From HGM13006 sp900757695 (lineage in GTDB: Bacteria; Bacillota; Clostridia; Oscillospirales; Oscillospiraceae), in contig CAUHNW010000005.1 in the NCBI GenBank assembly GCA_959607825.1, positions 1-64,000 of the forward strand: DNA of 64,000 bases, given 5' to 3'. Shown one piece after another: positions 25,802 through 34,877 of the stretch (position 1 is the first letter of the stretch; each line of letters begins with the position of its first letter). The translations under genes were made by a program, and so were the position numbers. The notes under the pieces are model-generated. The model was not told the origin of the DNA and searched no databases. It saw nothing but the letters and a program-made list of their open reading frames with translations.

Positions 25802-27760
25802 TTAAATGGTCATTGCTGCGTCAAAGGCAGCTCTGGTCACCGTTTTGACATTGCCGACCTTCACGCAGTCACCCAGCTTTCGGAAGTTTTCGGCGCAGGA
25901 GCGGAAGGTTTCCGCCTGCACAGCCAGTGGGCGCATGCCGACTGCAAGGATCACCGTGTCAGCGGGAATCTTGTGCGCCTGTCCGCTGCTGTCTTCATAA
26001 GTGACGCCGTCGCTTTCGATCTTCGTGACCTTCGCATGCAAAATCGCTGTGCAGTGGTCATGGACCTGCCCCTCCAGCTCTTCCTGATAGGTTCTCATGG
26101 CATCCGGTGCCAGCTTTGGCTGCATTTCCAGAATCGTAACCTGCTTGCCATTCATACCGTAATGTACGCCAGTCTCACAGCCCACCTGACCGCCGCCAAT
26201 GATGACAAGCTGATCTCCAACACGCTCGGGCTCGAAAAAGCTGTCACCAGCCCAGATCACATTGGAGCCGTCCACACCGGGGATCCTGGGGATCAGCGGA
26301 ACAGCGCCAATGGCACAGATGACGCTGTCAAAGTGCTGCGCCTGAATATTCTCCGGCGTTGCCTCATAGCTCAGATGTACTGTGATATTGGGGTCCTGCT
26401 CCACATGAGAGATCAGATAATTTTTATAGGCCTTCAGATCATACTTAAAGGACATAAAATCGGCATCGTTGAGTTGTCCGCCCAGCATTCTCTGCTTTTC
26501 AAAGAGAGTGACCCTGTGGCCGCGCTGGGAGGCCAAAAGCGCAGTTTTCATTCCGCCGGGACCACCGCCGATGATGGCCACGTTCTTTTTCGTGTATTCC
26601 TTTGGAATCAGCATATCCAGCTGCGTTTCCCGTCCGGCAATGGGATTGACGGCACAGGAATAGTAGTGGGTCTTTTTGAAGTCGTCCAGGCAGTGGAAGC
26701 ACTTAATGCAGGGAACGATATCCTGGGGCCGTCCTTCCCGGATTTTTTCCACCGTGTAGGGATCCGCAATGGTGCCGCGGGCCATGGCGACAATGTCTGC
26801 CTCCCCATTGGCAAGAACGCGTTCGATGGCCTCGGGCTGCTGGAATGCGCCGACTGTGAGCACAGGAATGTGAATGTCCGGGCATGCCTTAACCGCCTTG
26901 GCCAGATATGCATTGGCAGCCTCGGGGAGGAATCCCGTAGGATGGGTAATGGCACGAAGTCGGGGTTCCCGGACAACGCCTGCGGAAATATGGGCAATGT
27001 CAATGCGGTCCTGAATGAGTTTCAGAAACTCGATGCAGTCATCAATCTCGAAGCCACCGGGGACACATTCCGAGCCGGAAATACGATACTCGATCAGAAG
27101 ATCGTGGCCCACACGCTGGCGGATCCGATCCAGCACCATCAGGGGGAACCGGGCACGGTTTTCCATGGAGCCGCCGTATTCATCTGTGCGGTGGTTGGAG
27201 CGTGGCGAAACAAATTCCTGCAGCAGCGTACCGTGCCCGCCGTGAATCAGCAGCGTGTCAAATCCGCAGAATCGGACGCATTCGGCCAGAGCCGCATAGC
27301 GATCCGCCAGCTTATCCATTTCCTCATAGGGCATTTGATGAAAATGCAGGCCATCATTTCGTACAAAGTCGGAACATCCATAGATGATCCCCTTTTTGGC
27401 TTCCTCGGTGTATTCCCCCTCAGAGCCAAAGTGGATCAGCTCGTAGGATGCCTTTGCGTCATAAAAATGAATGGCATTGGTAAAGTGGATGAAGTTCCGC
27501 CAGCCGGTAGGATCTTCAATGTCAAAGTTGGAATGGATCGGGTTTCGGCCAGGATTGTTGACCTGCTGGCCGCCGCACTCGATCTGTGCAGCCCCGCCCT
27601 TTGCCTTCTCCAAATAGTTGGCGATCATGGCCGGTTCCGGATAGGTGGGGGCATTGTTCTGGATCATATGTCCCATGGACGGGGCGGTGAAGATCCTGTT
27701 TTTAAATGTCACGCCGCCAATGGTAATTGGTTCAAAAATATGAGGATAGTAAGAATTCAT
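25802..27760 (-). CDS. OYE-FAD-[4Fe-4S] reductase (2,4-dienoyl-CoA reductase family)
   Basis: 652 residues. FMN TIM barrel 1-340 (EPITIGGVTFKNRIF start; LLIHGGHGTLLQEF and NHRTDEYGGSMENRAR). Cluster CIKCFHC...C starting at residue 351 with 11 residues before the fourth Cys. FAD site VAIIGGGPGG; second nucleotide site LVIIGGGQVG. C-terminus closes with a GDCVKVGNVKTV FAD motif. Reduces a conjugated C=C bond using NAD(P)H and FMN/FAD/[4Fe-4S] relay in the family. Monocistronic, convergent with lysR and divergent from the DASS carrier across a 355-base region. No GPP-rich insert comparable to the paralogues. Confidence 0.92.
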   Translation of the reverse strand: MNSYYPHIFEPITIGGVTFKNRIFTAPSMGHMIQNNAPTYPEPAMIANYLEKAKGGAAQIECGGQQVNNPGRNPIHSNFDIEDPTGWRNFIHFTNAIHFYDAKASYELIHFGSEGEYTEEAKKGIIYGCSDFVRNDGLHFHQMPYEEMDKLADRYAALAECVRFCGFDTLLIHGGHGTLLQEFVSPRSNHRTDEYGGSMENRARFPLMVLDRIRQRVGHDLLIEYRISGSECVPGGFEIDDCIEFLKLIQDRIDIAHISAGVVREPRLRAITHPTGFLPEAANAYLAKAVKACPDIHIPVLTVGAFQQPEAIERVLANGEADIVAMARGTIADPYTVEKIREGRPQDIVPCIKCFHCLDDFKKTHYYSCAVNPIAGRETQLDMLIPKEYTKKNVAIIGGGPGGMKTALLASQRGHRVTLFEKQRMLGGQLNDADFMSFKYDLKAYKNYLISHVEQDPNITVHLSYEATPENIQAQHFDSVICAIGAVPLIPRIPGVDGSNVIWAGDSFFEPERVGDQLVIIGGGQVGCETGVHYGMNGKQVTILEMQPKLAPDAMRTYQEELEGQVHDHCTAILHAKVTKIESDGVTYEDSSGQAHKIPADTVILAVGMRPLAVQAETFRSCAENFRKLGDCVKVGNVKTVTRAAFDAAMTI

Positions 27761-28115
27761 AGGTGATTTTCTCCTTCACAGGTGTCTTTGTGTGGAGCCG
27801 CCTGCAGAAGATTTCCTCCACTAGTATAGAGATTTTCCCGCAAAATAGGAAATACATCGTTTCGATTGCATTGATCGTAAAATCTTATGATGTCAAAAGA
27901 AATCGAAAAAAACCGCTGATTTTAAGCGCTGTGCAGAAAATGGCCTTGGAAATACAGCATTTTTCTGCTTTGTGCAATTTGCAGAGAGAACACTGTAATA
28001 AAAACATTCGATCAACTTCATCGAAAAATCATATTTCCCTTTTGTGTGGCCGCCGGGTAAGATCAAATGTGTGTGGAGCCTCCCGGGAAGAAAACGACAG
28101 ACAGGAGGAGAAATC
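27761..28115. other. Divergent regulatory region, OYE / DASS carrier
   Basis: No gene. It contains a putative + promoter TTGTGC (27970), 18-base spacer, TGTAAT (27994). The string TGTGTGGAGCC occurs at 27789 and 28070, with a related TGTGTGGCCGCC at 28043; these may be operator copies. AT-rich centre. Confidence 0.45.
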
Positions 28116-29519
28116 ATGACCAAGGCAAGTAAAAAAAGTCTGATCAGCTGGATCGTGACCCTAGGACTTCCCATATTGATTCTGCTGATCCCCACCAGTG
28201 AGGCCTTTACCGGAGACATCCGGATGTTCTTTGCCATTACGCTGATGGGCATTGCAATGTTCTGTTTTGATGAAATGGAAAATGCGGTAGCTGGTATTTT
28301 AATGATGACCCTATATATCGTCACCGGCATTGCGCCCATGGACCGCGTCTTTTCCGCATGGACAAATTCTATTCCGTGGTATATTCTGGCGACACTGCTT
28401 TTGGTGGCGATTCTGGAGGATACCACAATTCTTAAGCGAATTGCATATCACTGCATTATTCTAACCGGCGGAACCTATACCGGCATTGTATTTGGTATTA
28501 CCATTACATCGATTCTGGCCATTATTATTATTCCCGGCACTTGGACCAGCCTGGCTGTGGCAGCCATTACCCTGTCTATCATCAAATCCCTGGAGCTGCC
28601 CGTGGGCAAGGCCTCCGGCGGCATTTTGATGGCAGCCTGCTTTGGATTCCATACAGCATCTAGCTTCGTCTATTCGCCCTCCGGTATTCAGATGTTCTTG
28701 GATATGTCCAAGAGCGTCGAGGGGGTAGCTGCGGAAGCATTGAATACCAACTTCATTGACTATTTCCTCCAGGATTTTCCCCTGCTGCTGATGCCCTTCC
28801 TGATGGCATTTATTATTACGAAGATTATGAAGCCTGAGCAGCCCATCAACGGTAAGGCCTATTTCCGGCAGCAGCTTAAGGATCTGGGCAAAATGGACCG
28901 GAATGATAAAAAGGTTCTGGTTATCCTAGCTGCGCTGCTGGTATACCTGTTGCTGAATCGCTGGATCGGAAAGTATGGCTTTGATATGCTCTACGGCTTT
29001 CTGCTGGCTCCCGTTATCTGCTATCTGCCTGGCATCAAGGTCGGCAAGCCGGAGCATTTCCGTAAGATCAATTTCAATGTCATTTTCTTCATTGTTGCCT
29101 GCCTGTCCATTGGCGTGGTGGCCAACGTTACCGGTGCGGGACAATATATCGTAAACAAGGCATTGCCGCTGATGAGCGGAACCAGCACCTACGGGTTCCT
29201 GGCTATTGTATTTATCTTCGGCATCATTGTGAATTTCCTGCTGACACCGATGGCGGCCATGTCCTCTATTGCGCCGCTGCTCTCGGGCATTGCGCTGGGG
29301 CTTGGCGTTACGCCTCTGGCAACCACTTATGCATTCTATCTTGGTCTGGATCAGCTGATCCTGCCCTACGAGATCGGCACTTACCTGATTTTCTACAGCA
29401 TGGGCTATGTGACGCTGAAGGACTTTGCAAAATGCAGTGCGGCAAAGATGCTGGTTTCGGTAATCTTTACGCTGGCAATCGTAATTCCCTGGTGGTTGTT
29501 TGTGGTGAAGATCGTCTGA
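28116..29519 (+). CDS. DASS/SLC13-family sodium:dicarboxylate-type transporter
   Basis: 467 residues from ATG 28116 (AGGAGGAG upstream). About 11-12 hydrophobic segments, polytopic throughout. Re-entrant-like segments typical of the ion-transporter superfamily are visible around SGGILMAACFGFHTASS and NFLLTPMAAMSS. Family members import di- or tricarboxylates, or sulfate, with Na+ or by exchange. Located between OYE genes, so it may import an unsaturated carboxylate reduced by them, but that is only context. Ends at a strong terminator. Confidence 0.85.
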   Translation: MTKASKKSLISWIVTLGLPILILLIPTSEAFTGDIRMFFAITLMGIAMFCFDEMENAVAGILMMTLYIVTGIAPMDRVFSAWTNSIPWYILATLLLVAILEDTTILKRIAYHCIILTGGTYTGIVFGITITSILAIIIIPGTWTSLAVAAITLSIIKSLELPVGKASGGILMAACFGFHTASSFVYSPSGIQMFLDMSKSVEGVAAEALNTNFIDYFLQDFPLLLMPFLMAFIITKIMKPEQPINGKAYFRQQLKDLGKMDRNDKKVLVILAALLVYLLLNRWIGKYGFDMLYGFLLAPVICYLPGIKVGKPEHFRKINFNVIFFIVACLSIGVVANVTGAGQYIVNKALPLMSGTSTYGFLAIVFIFGIIVNFLLTPMAAMSSIAPLLSGIALGLGVTPLATTYAFYLGLDQLILPYEIGTYLIFYSMGYVTLKDFAKCSAAKMLVSVIFTLAIVIPWWLFVVKIV

Positions 29520-29600
29520 TACGATCCTCTTCCGTAGGCTCACAGCGATAAATGCCACGTCCCTCTCTCAATCAGGATCGGTGTAAACACAATATGGTGC

Positions 29601-29630
29601 GGCGCCTGCACCCAGTTCGGTGCAGGCGCC
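29601..29630 (+). terminator. Intrinsic terminator of the DASS gene
   Basis: GGCGCCTGCACC / GGTGCAGGCGCC, 6-base loop, followed by GTTTCTT. Confidence 0.85.
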
Positions 29631-29665
29631 GTTTCTTAAAGTATCAATAACAAGGATGTGTATGT

Positions 29666-30679
29666 ATGAAACAGGAAAACAAGCTTCTGCCCGGCAGTCT
29701 GTTTTGCCTTTTGATCGGCGCAGCAGCCTGGGTCATGGCCAATTATATTCCAACGGTCGGGAAGCTGATCGGCGGCCCCGTGTTTGCAATTTTATTGGGA
29801 ATGATCCTGGCATTTTGGAAACGGCCATCCGCCATGGATGCAGGAATTACATTTTGCAGCAAAAAGATTTTGCAGTATTCCATCATATTTATTGGCTTTG
29901 GCATGAATATCCGAACGGTGCTGGCCACCGGGGGGCAGTCTCTGGCTGTGATGCTCTGTACCATCGCCGCATCCCTTTTGACCGCCTTCCTGATGGGGCG
30001 GGTTCTGAAGGTTCCAAGTAATACAGCAACACTGATTGGTGTGGGCACCTCCATCTGCGGCGGCAGCGCCATCGCAGCCACCGCCCCTGTCATTGAAGCA
30101 GACGACCGTGAGGTCGCTTATTCGATCTCTACCATTTTTCTGTTCAACATTCTGGCAGTGTTTATCTTCCCGGCTCTGGGACGCGTATTCCATATGACGG
30201 ATACGGGCTTTGGCATTTGGGCCGGAACCGCTATCAACGACACCTCATCCGTGGTGGCTGCCGGTTTTACATTCAGTGATGCAGCAGGCGAACTAGCCAC
30301 CATCGTAAAGCTCACTCGGACCCTGATGATCATCCCCATCACGCTGGCTTTGACCGTACACCGCACCTGGAAGCGGAAACAGCAGGGGACTGCGGCAGCT
30401 TCCAACTACTCCATTGTGAAGATCTTCCCCTGGTTTGTTCTGGGATTCCTGCTGACTGCAATCCTGAATTCCACAGGTTGGATCCCGTCAGCTGCCTCCA
30501 GCTGGCTCAATGAGCTGGGCAAGTTTGGCATTATGGTCGCCATGGCGGGCATCGGATTAAACACAAATCTGAAAAGTCTGGTTAAAAACGGGGTGCGCCC
30601 CATTGCGCTGGGACTTTGCTGCTGGTTCGTCGTGGCAGTGGTGTCTCTGGTGGTACAGCATCTGCTGCATTTGGTTTAG
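29666..30679 (+). CDS. YeiH/UPF0324-family membrane protein (putative sulfur-compound exporter)
   Basis: 337 residues with about 10 membrane helices. Family signatures: GGPVFAILLGM, CSKKILQYSIIFIGFGM, GVGTSICGGSAIAATAP, and GTAINDTSSVVAAG. Members include E. coli YeiH; clostridial relatives are often annotated as sulfate exporters. The start has AAGGATG 10 bases upstream. It follows the DASS gene after a terminator and directly precedes a truncated OYE fragment. Family firm, substrate not settled. Confidence 0.85.
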   Translation: MKQENKLLPGSLFCLLIGAAAWVMANYIPTVGKLIGGPVFAILLGMILAFWKRPSAMDAGITFCSKKILQYSIIFIGFGMNIRTVLATGGQSLAVMLCTIAASLLTAFLMGRVLKVPSNTATLIGVGTSICGGSAIAATAPVIEADDREVAYSISTIFLFNILAVFIFPALGRVFHMTDTGFGIWAGTAINDTSSVVAAGFTFSDAAGELATIVKLTRTLMIIPITLALTVHRTWKRKQQGTAAASNYSIVKIFPWFVLGFLLTAILNSTGWIPSAASSWLNELGKFGIMVAMAGIGLNTNLKSLVKNGVRPIALGLCCWFVVAVVSLVVQHLLHLV

Positions 30680-30722
30680 TCGTAAGTAACCTCCGCGACA
30701 GGTTCGGCCATATCGCCAAAAT

Positions 30723-31272
30723 GGAGCGGCGGTAATCTGCTATGCGGACATGAGCAACAACAGGCAACGTGAGGCATTTAACTGGGACGAGCAACATTTT
30801 CCCATGTATGACATCCGCAACCCCAGTGTGGAGAACTACGTCTCTCAGGTGGCGGACTGCGTCCATTACTATGGGTCTAAAATCATTGTAGATGTTTCTG
30901 CGGGAAATCAGATGGAGGATGTAGATGTGGTGGATGGCGCTGCCGACGATTTGCCGCCCAAGGAACTGGACCATGAGGTACACATTGCGGAGATGAAGCC
31001 TCCCCGTCGGGCAATGACCGAGCAGGATATGGAGGCACACATTCAAATCGCTGTGGATAAGACACTGTACTATCAGCGGATGGGCTTTGACGGCGGTTAT
31101 TTGGGCCTTTTTCAGGGGAAGTACGGAAATTTCTTATCTGGCGAAAAGAACACTCGGACCGACGGATACGGTGGAAGCATGGAGAATCGGGCCAAATTCC
31201 CGCTGCGAGTCCTTCAAAGCATTCGGAAGGCTGTCGGACCGGAGTTTATGCTGGTGCTGGACATCAATCGCT
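30723..31272 (+). pseudogene. Fragment of an OYE-type reductase, truncated at both ends
   Basis: The readable frame starts upstream of any start codon (GAAVICYADMSNN) and runs through YDIRNPSVENYVSQ, RMGFDGGYLGLFQG and TRTDGYGGSMENRAK to LVLDINR, all TIM-barrel sections of the family. The first ~60 residues are missing: the match begins just after the YeiH stop. The 3' end is cut at the IS256 element, whose end supplies the last residues before the stop. The catalytic-strand His found in the intact paralogues (HGGH) is absent here (LGLFQG). An ATG at 30750 exists, but a functional enzyme is impossible. Confidence 0.85.
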
Positions 31273-31304
31273 GGTTATGTCAAGAATTTTTCGCACATTT
31301 TTAA

Positions 31305-31531
31305 GTTCTGAATCGCAGTAGACAAATCTGTATTCCAAGATTCTCGGAGCCATGACGCTTAAAATACCGGGCAGCAGCCACCGCCGTTTTGCGGCGGCTG
31401 TGGGCTTGAACGTCTAGGAAAGCGCAGTAAACTAGCCCGGCGATGGGGCCGGAGGTCTAAACCGTATTCCTGAGTTCCCGTCGCCGCTCATACAAAACTG
31501 CGCTTTCTGACGCCGGTCAAGGCTGGCGGCT
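31305..31531. other. Structured non-coding segment inside the IS256 element
   Basis: 227 bases between the left end and the transposase stop with no reading frame. Nested pairings: GCCACCGCCG/CGGCGGCTGTGG near 31374-31402, GAAAGCGCAGT (31418-31428) with ACTGCGCTTTC (31497-31507), and CCGGTC/GGCTGG near 31514-31530. Unusually structured for an IS end; terminator or small RNA possible. Confidence 0.5.
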
Positions 31532-32728
31532 TTAGGAAGCAGAGGCCTGCTCGGCCGCTTTTTCACGTTCAAGCTCATACAGCCGCTCCATATTGAGATA
31601 GGTTTTCACGCCCCAGTCCGATGCAGAGACATACCGCAATCGTGCACAGACAAGCATTAACGCACTGTTCCCATCCGGGAAACAGCCCACAGAATTGGTA
31701 CGTCTGCGAATTTCACGGTTGATCCGCTCTATTCCGTTATTGCTACGGATTTTCAGCCAATGTTCACGTGGAAACGCTGTGTAGGCCAGTGCTTCAGATA
31801 TGCCATTTTCCAGTGTATTTGCAGCAGCTCTCATCTTGTTTTCCCACAGGAATCTTACAACATCGGCAGCTTTCGCTTCGCAGGCCGGACGATCCTCCTG
31901 GGCAAAGATTGCTTTCAGCTTTGCAGCGACCTCCTTGCTTCGAGTCCGGGGAACACCGGTCAGAATATTTCGCATGAAATGGACCATGCAGCGCTGGTAA
32001 GCAGCCTCCGGATAGACTTCCTTAATCGCCTCTATCAGCCCAAGGCATTTGTCACCAACCATGAGCCGAACGCCCTTGAGTCCCCGTTCCTTCAGTGACC
32101 TCAGAAAATTCAGCCAGCTCTCCTTGTCCTCTTTGCCACCCTCTGCCGCACCGATAATCTCTCGGTTCCCGGCTTCATTTACACCGAGCGCAACAAGAAC
32201 TGCGATGTTTTCTATGGTGCCGCCCCAGTTCTTTTTCAGATAAATGCCGTCGAGATAGACGTACGGATACATGACCTCCAGCGGCCTGTTGCGCCACACT
32301 TCAATTTGTGCGTAAACCTTTTGATTCAGGTTACTGATGGTTCCGGAGGAGACCCTGGCGCCCCACAGCGCCTCTGAAATGTTCTCTACACGGCGCACAG
32401 ATACACCGGCAAGGTACATCTCGATCAATGCTTCTTCGACAGATTCCTCACGGCGCTTGTATCGCTCTATGATTGCCGTCTCGAACGGCAACTTGCGGAG
32501 CTTCGGAACCTTCAACTCCACCTGACCAGCCTTGGTCATAAGCTTTCTGGTGTAGTGACCAGCTCTTGGATCCTGCCTGGTGTCAGTGCGTTCATACTTG
32601 TGAGCCTGGGTGATCTGATCAGCCTCGGCATCTAGCATTGTGTTCAGCGTATCTTCCACTGATTTCCTGACCATGTCGCCAAGCTGGGATTTGATTTCTT
32701 CCTGATTTAGCTGTATAATATCTGCCAT
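31532..32728 (-). CDS. IS256-family (mutator-type) transposase
   Basis: 398 residues, full length. Conserved family features in order: N-terminal helical region with RDP-like TRQDPRAGHYTRKL, the first acidic strand YPYVYLDGIYLKKNW, the second strand GVRLMVGDKCLGL, the CMVHFMRNIL segment with its conserved His, and the closing RSNNGIERINREIRRRTNSVG with the catalytic Glu. DDE chemistry with a large insertion helix. No frameshift seen, so potentially active. Confidence 0.95.
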   Translation of the reverse strand: MADIIQLNQEEIKSQLGDMVRKSVEDTLNTMLDAEADQITQAHKYERTDTRQDPRAGHYTRKLMTKAGQVELKVPKLRKLPFETAIIERYKRREESVEEALIEMYLAGVSVRRVENISEALWGARVSSGTISNLNQKVYAQIEVWRNRPLEVMYPYVYLDGIYLKKNWGGTIENIAVLVALGVNEAGNREIIGAAEGGKEDKESWLNFLRSLKERGLKGVRLMVGDKCLGLIEAIKEVYPEAAYQRCMVHFMRNILTGVPRTRSKEVAAKLKAIFAQEDRPACEAKAADVVRFLWENKMRAAANTLENGISEALAYTAFPREHWLKIRSNNGIERINREIRRRTNSVGCFPDGNSALMLVCARLRYVSASDWGVKTYLNMERLYELEREKAAEQASAS

Positions 32729-32890
32729 GGAGAGTTCCTTCTTTCGTGTTGATGTTGTTGTGGTAGCTATATCTTACACGATTCAGGGACTCTCTTTCTA
32801 TATGTAATTGTGCGAAAAATATTGTACCTTATCGTTCAGGATGAACAGCACACCAAAAATAGACTTCCTCTATTACGACATTGCCGCAGA

Positions 32891-32936
32891 AAGGCCCACA
32901 GTATTGCTCCCGGTTAAGGGAAATACTGTGGGCCTT
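32891..32936 (-). terminator. Strong hairpin after the ABC exporter genes
   Basis: Perfect 15-bp stem (AAGGCCCACAGTATT and complement) with an inner TCCC/GGGA pairing. It lies 64 bases past the stop at 33000 and is read with TTTC on the minus strand. Confidence 0.75.
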
Positions 32937-32999
32937 ATGATAGAGCAGGAAGTGTGCAGCAGGATACTGCAAGCCGATTTCTCGGATGATATCGGTATA

Positions 33000-34877
33000 T
33001 TACACACTTTCCTCCGTATAATATTGCGCCTGAGCGGTCCAAAGTGCGTAATACTGCCCATTCGGATCCGCTAGTAGCTGGGAATGCGTCCCGTATTGTA
33101 CCAGCTTTCCCTCATGGAATACGGCAATTTCATCGCAGAAACGACAAGAGGAAAGCCGATGAGAAATATACACCGCTGTTTTTCTTCCAACCATATCGTT
33201 GAATCGGGTATAGATTTCATATTCTGCCATGGGATCTAAAGCGGCGGTGGGCTCATCCAAAATCATAAAGGGGGCATCTTTATAGAGCGCTCTTGCCAAT
33301 GCGATTTTTTGTGCTTCTCCGCCGGACATGGTAACACCGCTCTGATCGAAGTCCTGATTCAGATAGGTATCCAATCCTTTGGGCAGTTGGGAAAGCCGCT
33401 GCCCAAAGCCAGCTTGCTTCAGGCACCGCTGGGCCTTGACACGATCATAGTTCCGACTGGATGCCACATTTTCCCCCAGCGTAAAGGAAAACAGCTGAAA
33501 ATCCTGAAATACCACGGAAAACAGGGACATATATTCATCATAGTCATACTTTTGAATATTGATGCCGTTTAGGAGAATTTCTCCTTCTGTGGGGTCGTAC
33601 AGACGGCAAAGCAGCTTGATCATAGTGGATTTTCCACTGCCGTTCATGCCCACTACCGCCAGCTTTGTTCCCAGCTTGAAGCGAAAGCTCAGATGCTTCA
33701 GGGCATCGGTTTCGCTGCCGGGATAGCGGAAGGACACGTCCCGGAACTCAATCTCAAATTCATTGTCATCCCGTTTTTCCACCGGGATGGTTCCCATATA
33801 CTTCTTGTTTTCGATGTCCAGAAAGGAATAGGTCACTTCCAAGTAGCTTGCGTTTTGGATCAGGGACGTCACGCTGACTGCCAGCTTCCGTACAGACTCG
33901 GAAAATTGCCCGATGGCACCAACATACTGAACCACGAAGCCAATGGGAAACGCATTCCCAAGGGCCTTTAGCGCCACATAGATGTAGCAAAGCCCATAAC
34001 AGATACTCCCGGACAGCTGGCTGATGCCTTCGCATCTTCCACGGACATTGGCTGTGGCTGTTTCTACCTCCCAGTTCTCTTTTTGGCTCTGCTCCAGCGC
34101 AGCTCGAATGCCACAGTCCATGTGATAGAGCCGGATATCCATACCTGCTTTGGTCAGGCTGGGGAGGCGAAACCCATAATAGCACCAAATGCGGTTGCCC
34201 TTCTTGACGTGTTCCATGGCGGTCATTCCGCAGACGCACGCTGTAGAAATTGCAGTCATTCGTATGGACACAAATGCGGCTGCAAAAATCAGGCCCAGAA
34301 GCACCACTACGCATAGAGGCGAATTCAGCCATTGCATGGAGAAGCCATGATTGACGCTGCTTTGAAACAGAGAAACTGTCATAGCAACGGAAGCAAGAAC
34401 TCCCGTCAACGCAGAGATAATTCCATTGATCTCCCACAAGGGGCGGTTCAGGCCAAAGTTGTTATAGTTATCATTCTGACCGATCTGAGAGCGGAGCTCA
34501 TGAACCCTGGCGTCCTCCACATCCTCAAAATCCATGGACTGCATTTTCTCCGCATACAGATGCTCGGTTCTATGCCAAAAGGTGAGCTGGTTTGCATCTT
34601 TCCAATGCTCGGCTGTGCTGGTGAGCAGCCGGATCAAAAGCCCGGTGCAGGCGGCGCAGACTGCCCAGAATGCCAGCTTTCCTGGACTGCATTGCCCGGC
34701 CAGCTCACTGAGCAAACGTGCGGAAAACCAGATGGTCGCAAAAGGACTGAGGGTGCTGATGATGCCATAACATCCATTGCTGAGAAAGAATTTGCGATTG
34801 ATCCTCCACTGGATTTCAAAGGCTCTGCGGGTAAGCGCAAGGCATTTCCGGATTCCCAACGGCGTGTTATTCTTCAT
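33000..34877 (-). CDS. ABC exporter half-transporter (membrane + ATPase), subunit B
   Basis: 625 residues from ATG 34877 (GGAGGTGCGG upstream). Residues ~20-320 hold about five to six membrane helices; the ATPase follows with Walker A GMNGSGKST, signature SGGEAQ, Walker B FMILDEPTAALD and an ISHRLSS H-loop. MsbA/LmrA-like type without peptidase domain. Start overlaps the stop of the upstream half-transporter by about 10 bases, so the two are translated together and probably form a heterodimer exporting peptide, lipid or drug. Regulated plausibly by the LytTR two-component genes upstream. Confidence 0.9.
   Translation of the reverse strand: MKNNTPLGIRKCLALTRRAFEIQWRINRKFFLSNGCYGIISTLSPFATIWFSARLLSELAGQCSPGKLAFWAVCAACTGLLIRLLTSTAEHWKDANQLTFWHRTEHLYAEKMQSMDFEDVEDARVHELRSQIGQNDNYNNFGLNRPLWEINGIISALTGVLASVAMTVSLFQSSVNHGFSMQWLNSPLCVVVLLGLIFAAAFVSIRMTAISTACVCGMTAMEHVKKGNRIWCYYGFRLPSLTKAGMDIRLYHMDCGIRAALEQSQKENWEVETATANVRGRCEGISQLSGSICYGLCYIYVALKALGNAFPIGFVVQYVGAIGQFSESVRKLAVSVTSLIQNASYLEVTYSFLDIENKKYMGTIPVEKRDDNEFEIEFRDVSFRYPGSETDALKHLSFRFKLGTKLAVVGMNGSGKSTMIKLLCRLYDPTEGEILLNGINIQKYDYDEYMSLFSVVFQDFQLFSFTLGENVASSRNYDRVKAQRCLKQAGFGQRLSQLPKGLDTYLNQDFDQSGVTMSGGEAQKIALARALYKDAPFMILDEPTAALDPMAEYEIYTRFNDMVGRKTAVYISHRLSSCRFCDEIAVFHEGKLVQYGTHSQLLADPNGQYYALWTAQAQYYTEESV

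Larger units (their letters stand above)
31273..32828. mobile_element. IS256-family insertion sequence
   Basis: Contains an intact mutator-type transposase on the minus strand. Terminal inverted repeats share ATTTTTCGCACA at 31286-31297 and (complement) 32809-32820; both ends extend outward to GGT. No clear target duplication is seen, and the OYE fragment does not resume on the right, so a deletion followed or accompanied insertion. Confidence 0.8.

Noticed and set aside
25973..27766. 597-codon frame opposite the OYE gene at 25802
   Set aside because: Shadow; the minus-strand gene has all family motifs.
30750..31304. Intact OYE-type reductase gene
   Set aside because: N-terminus and C-terminal domains are missing and the last residues come from the IS end, so called a fragment.
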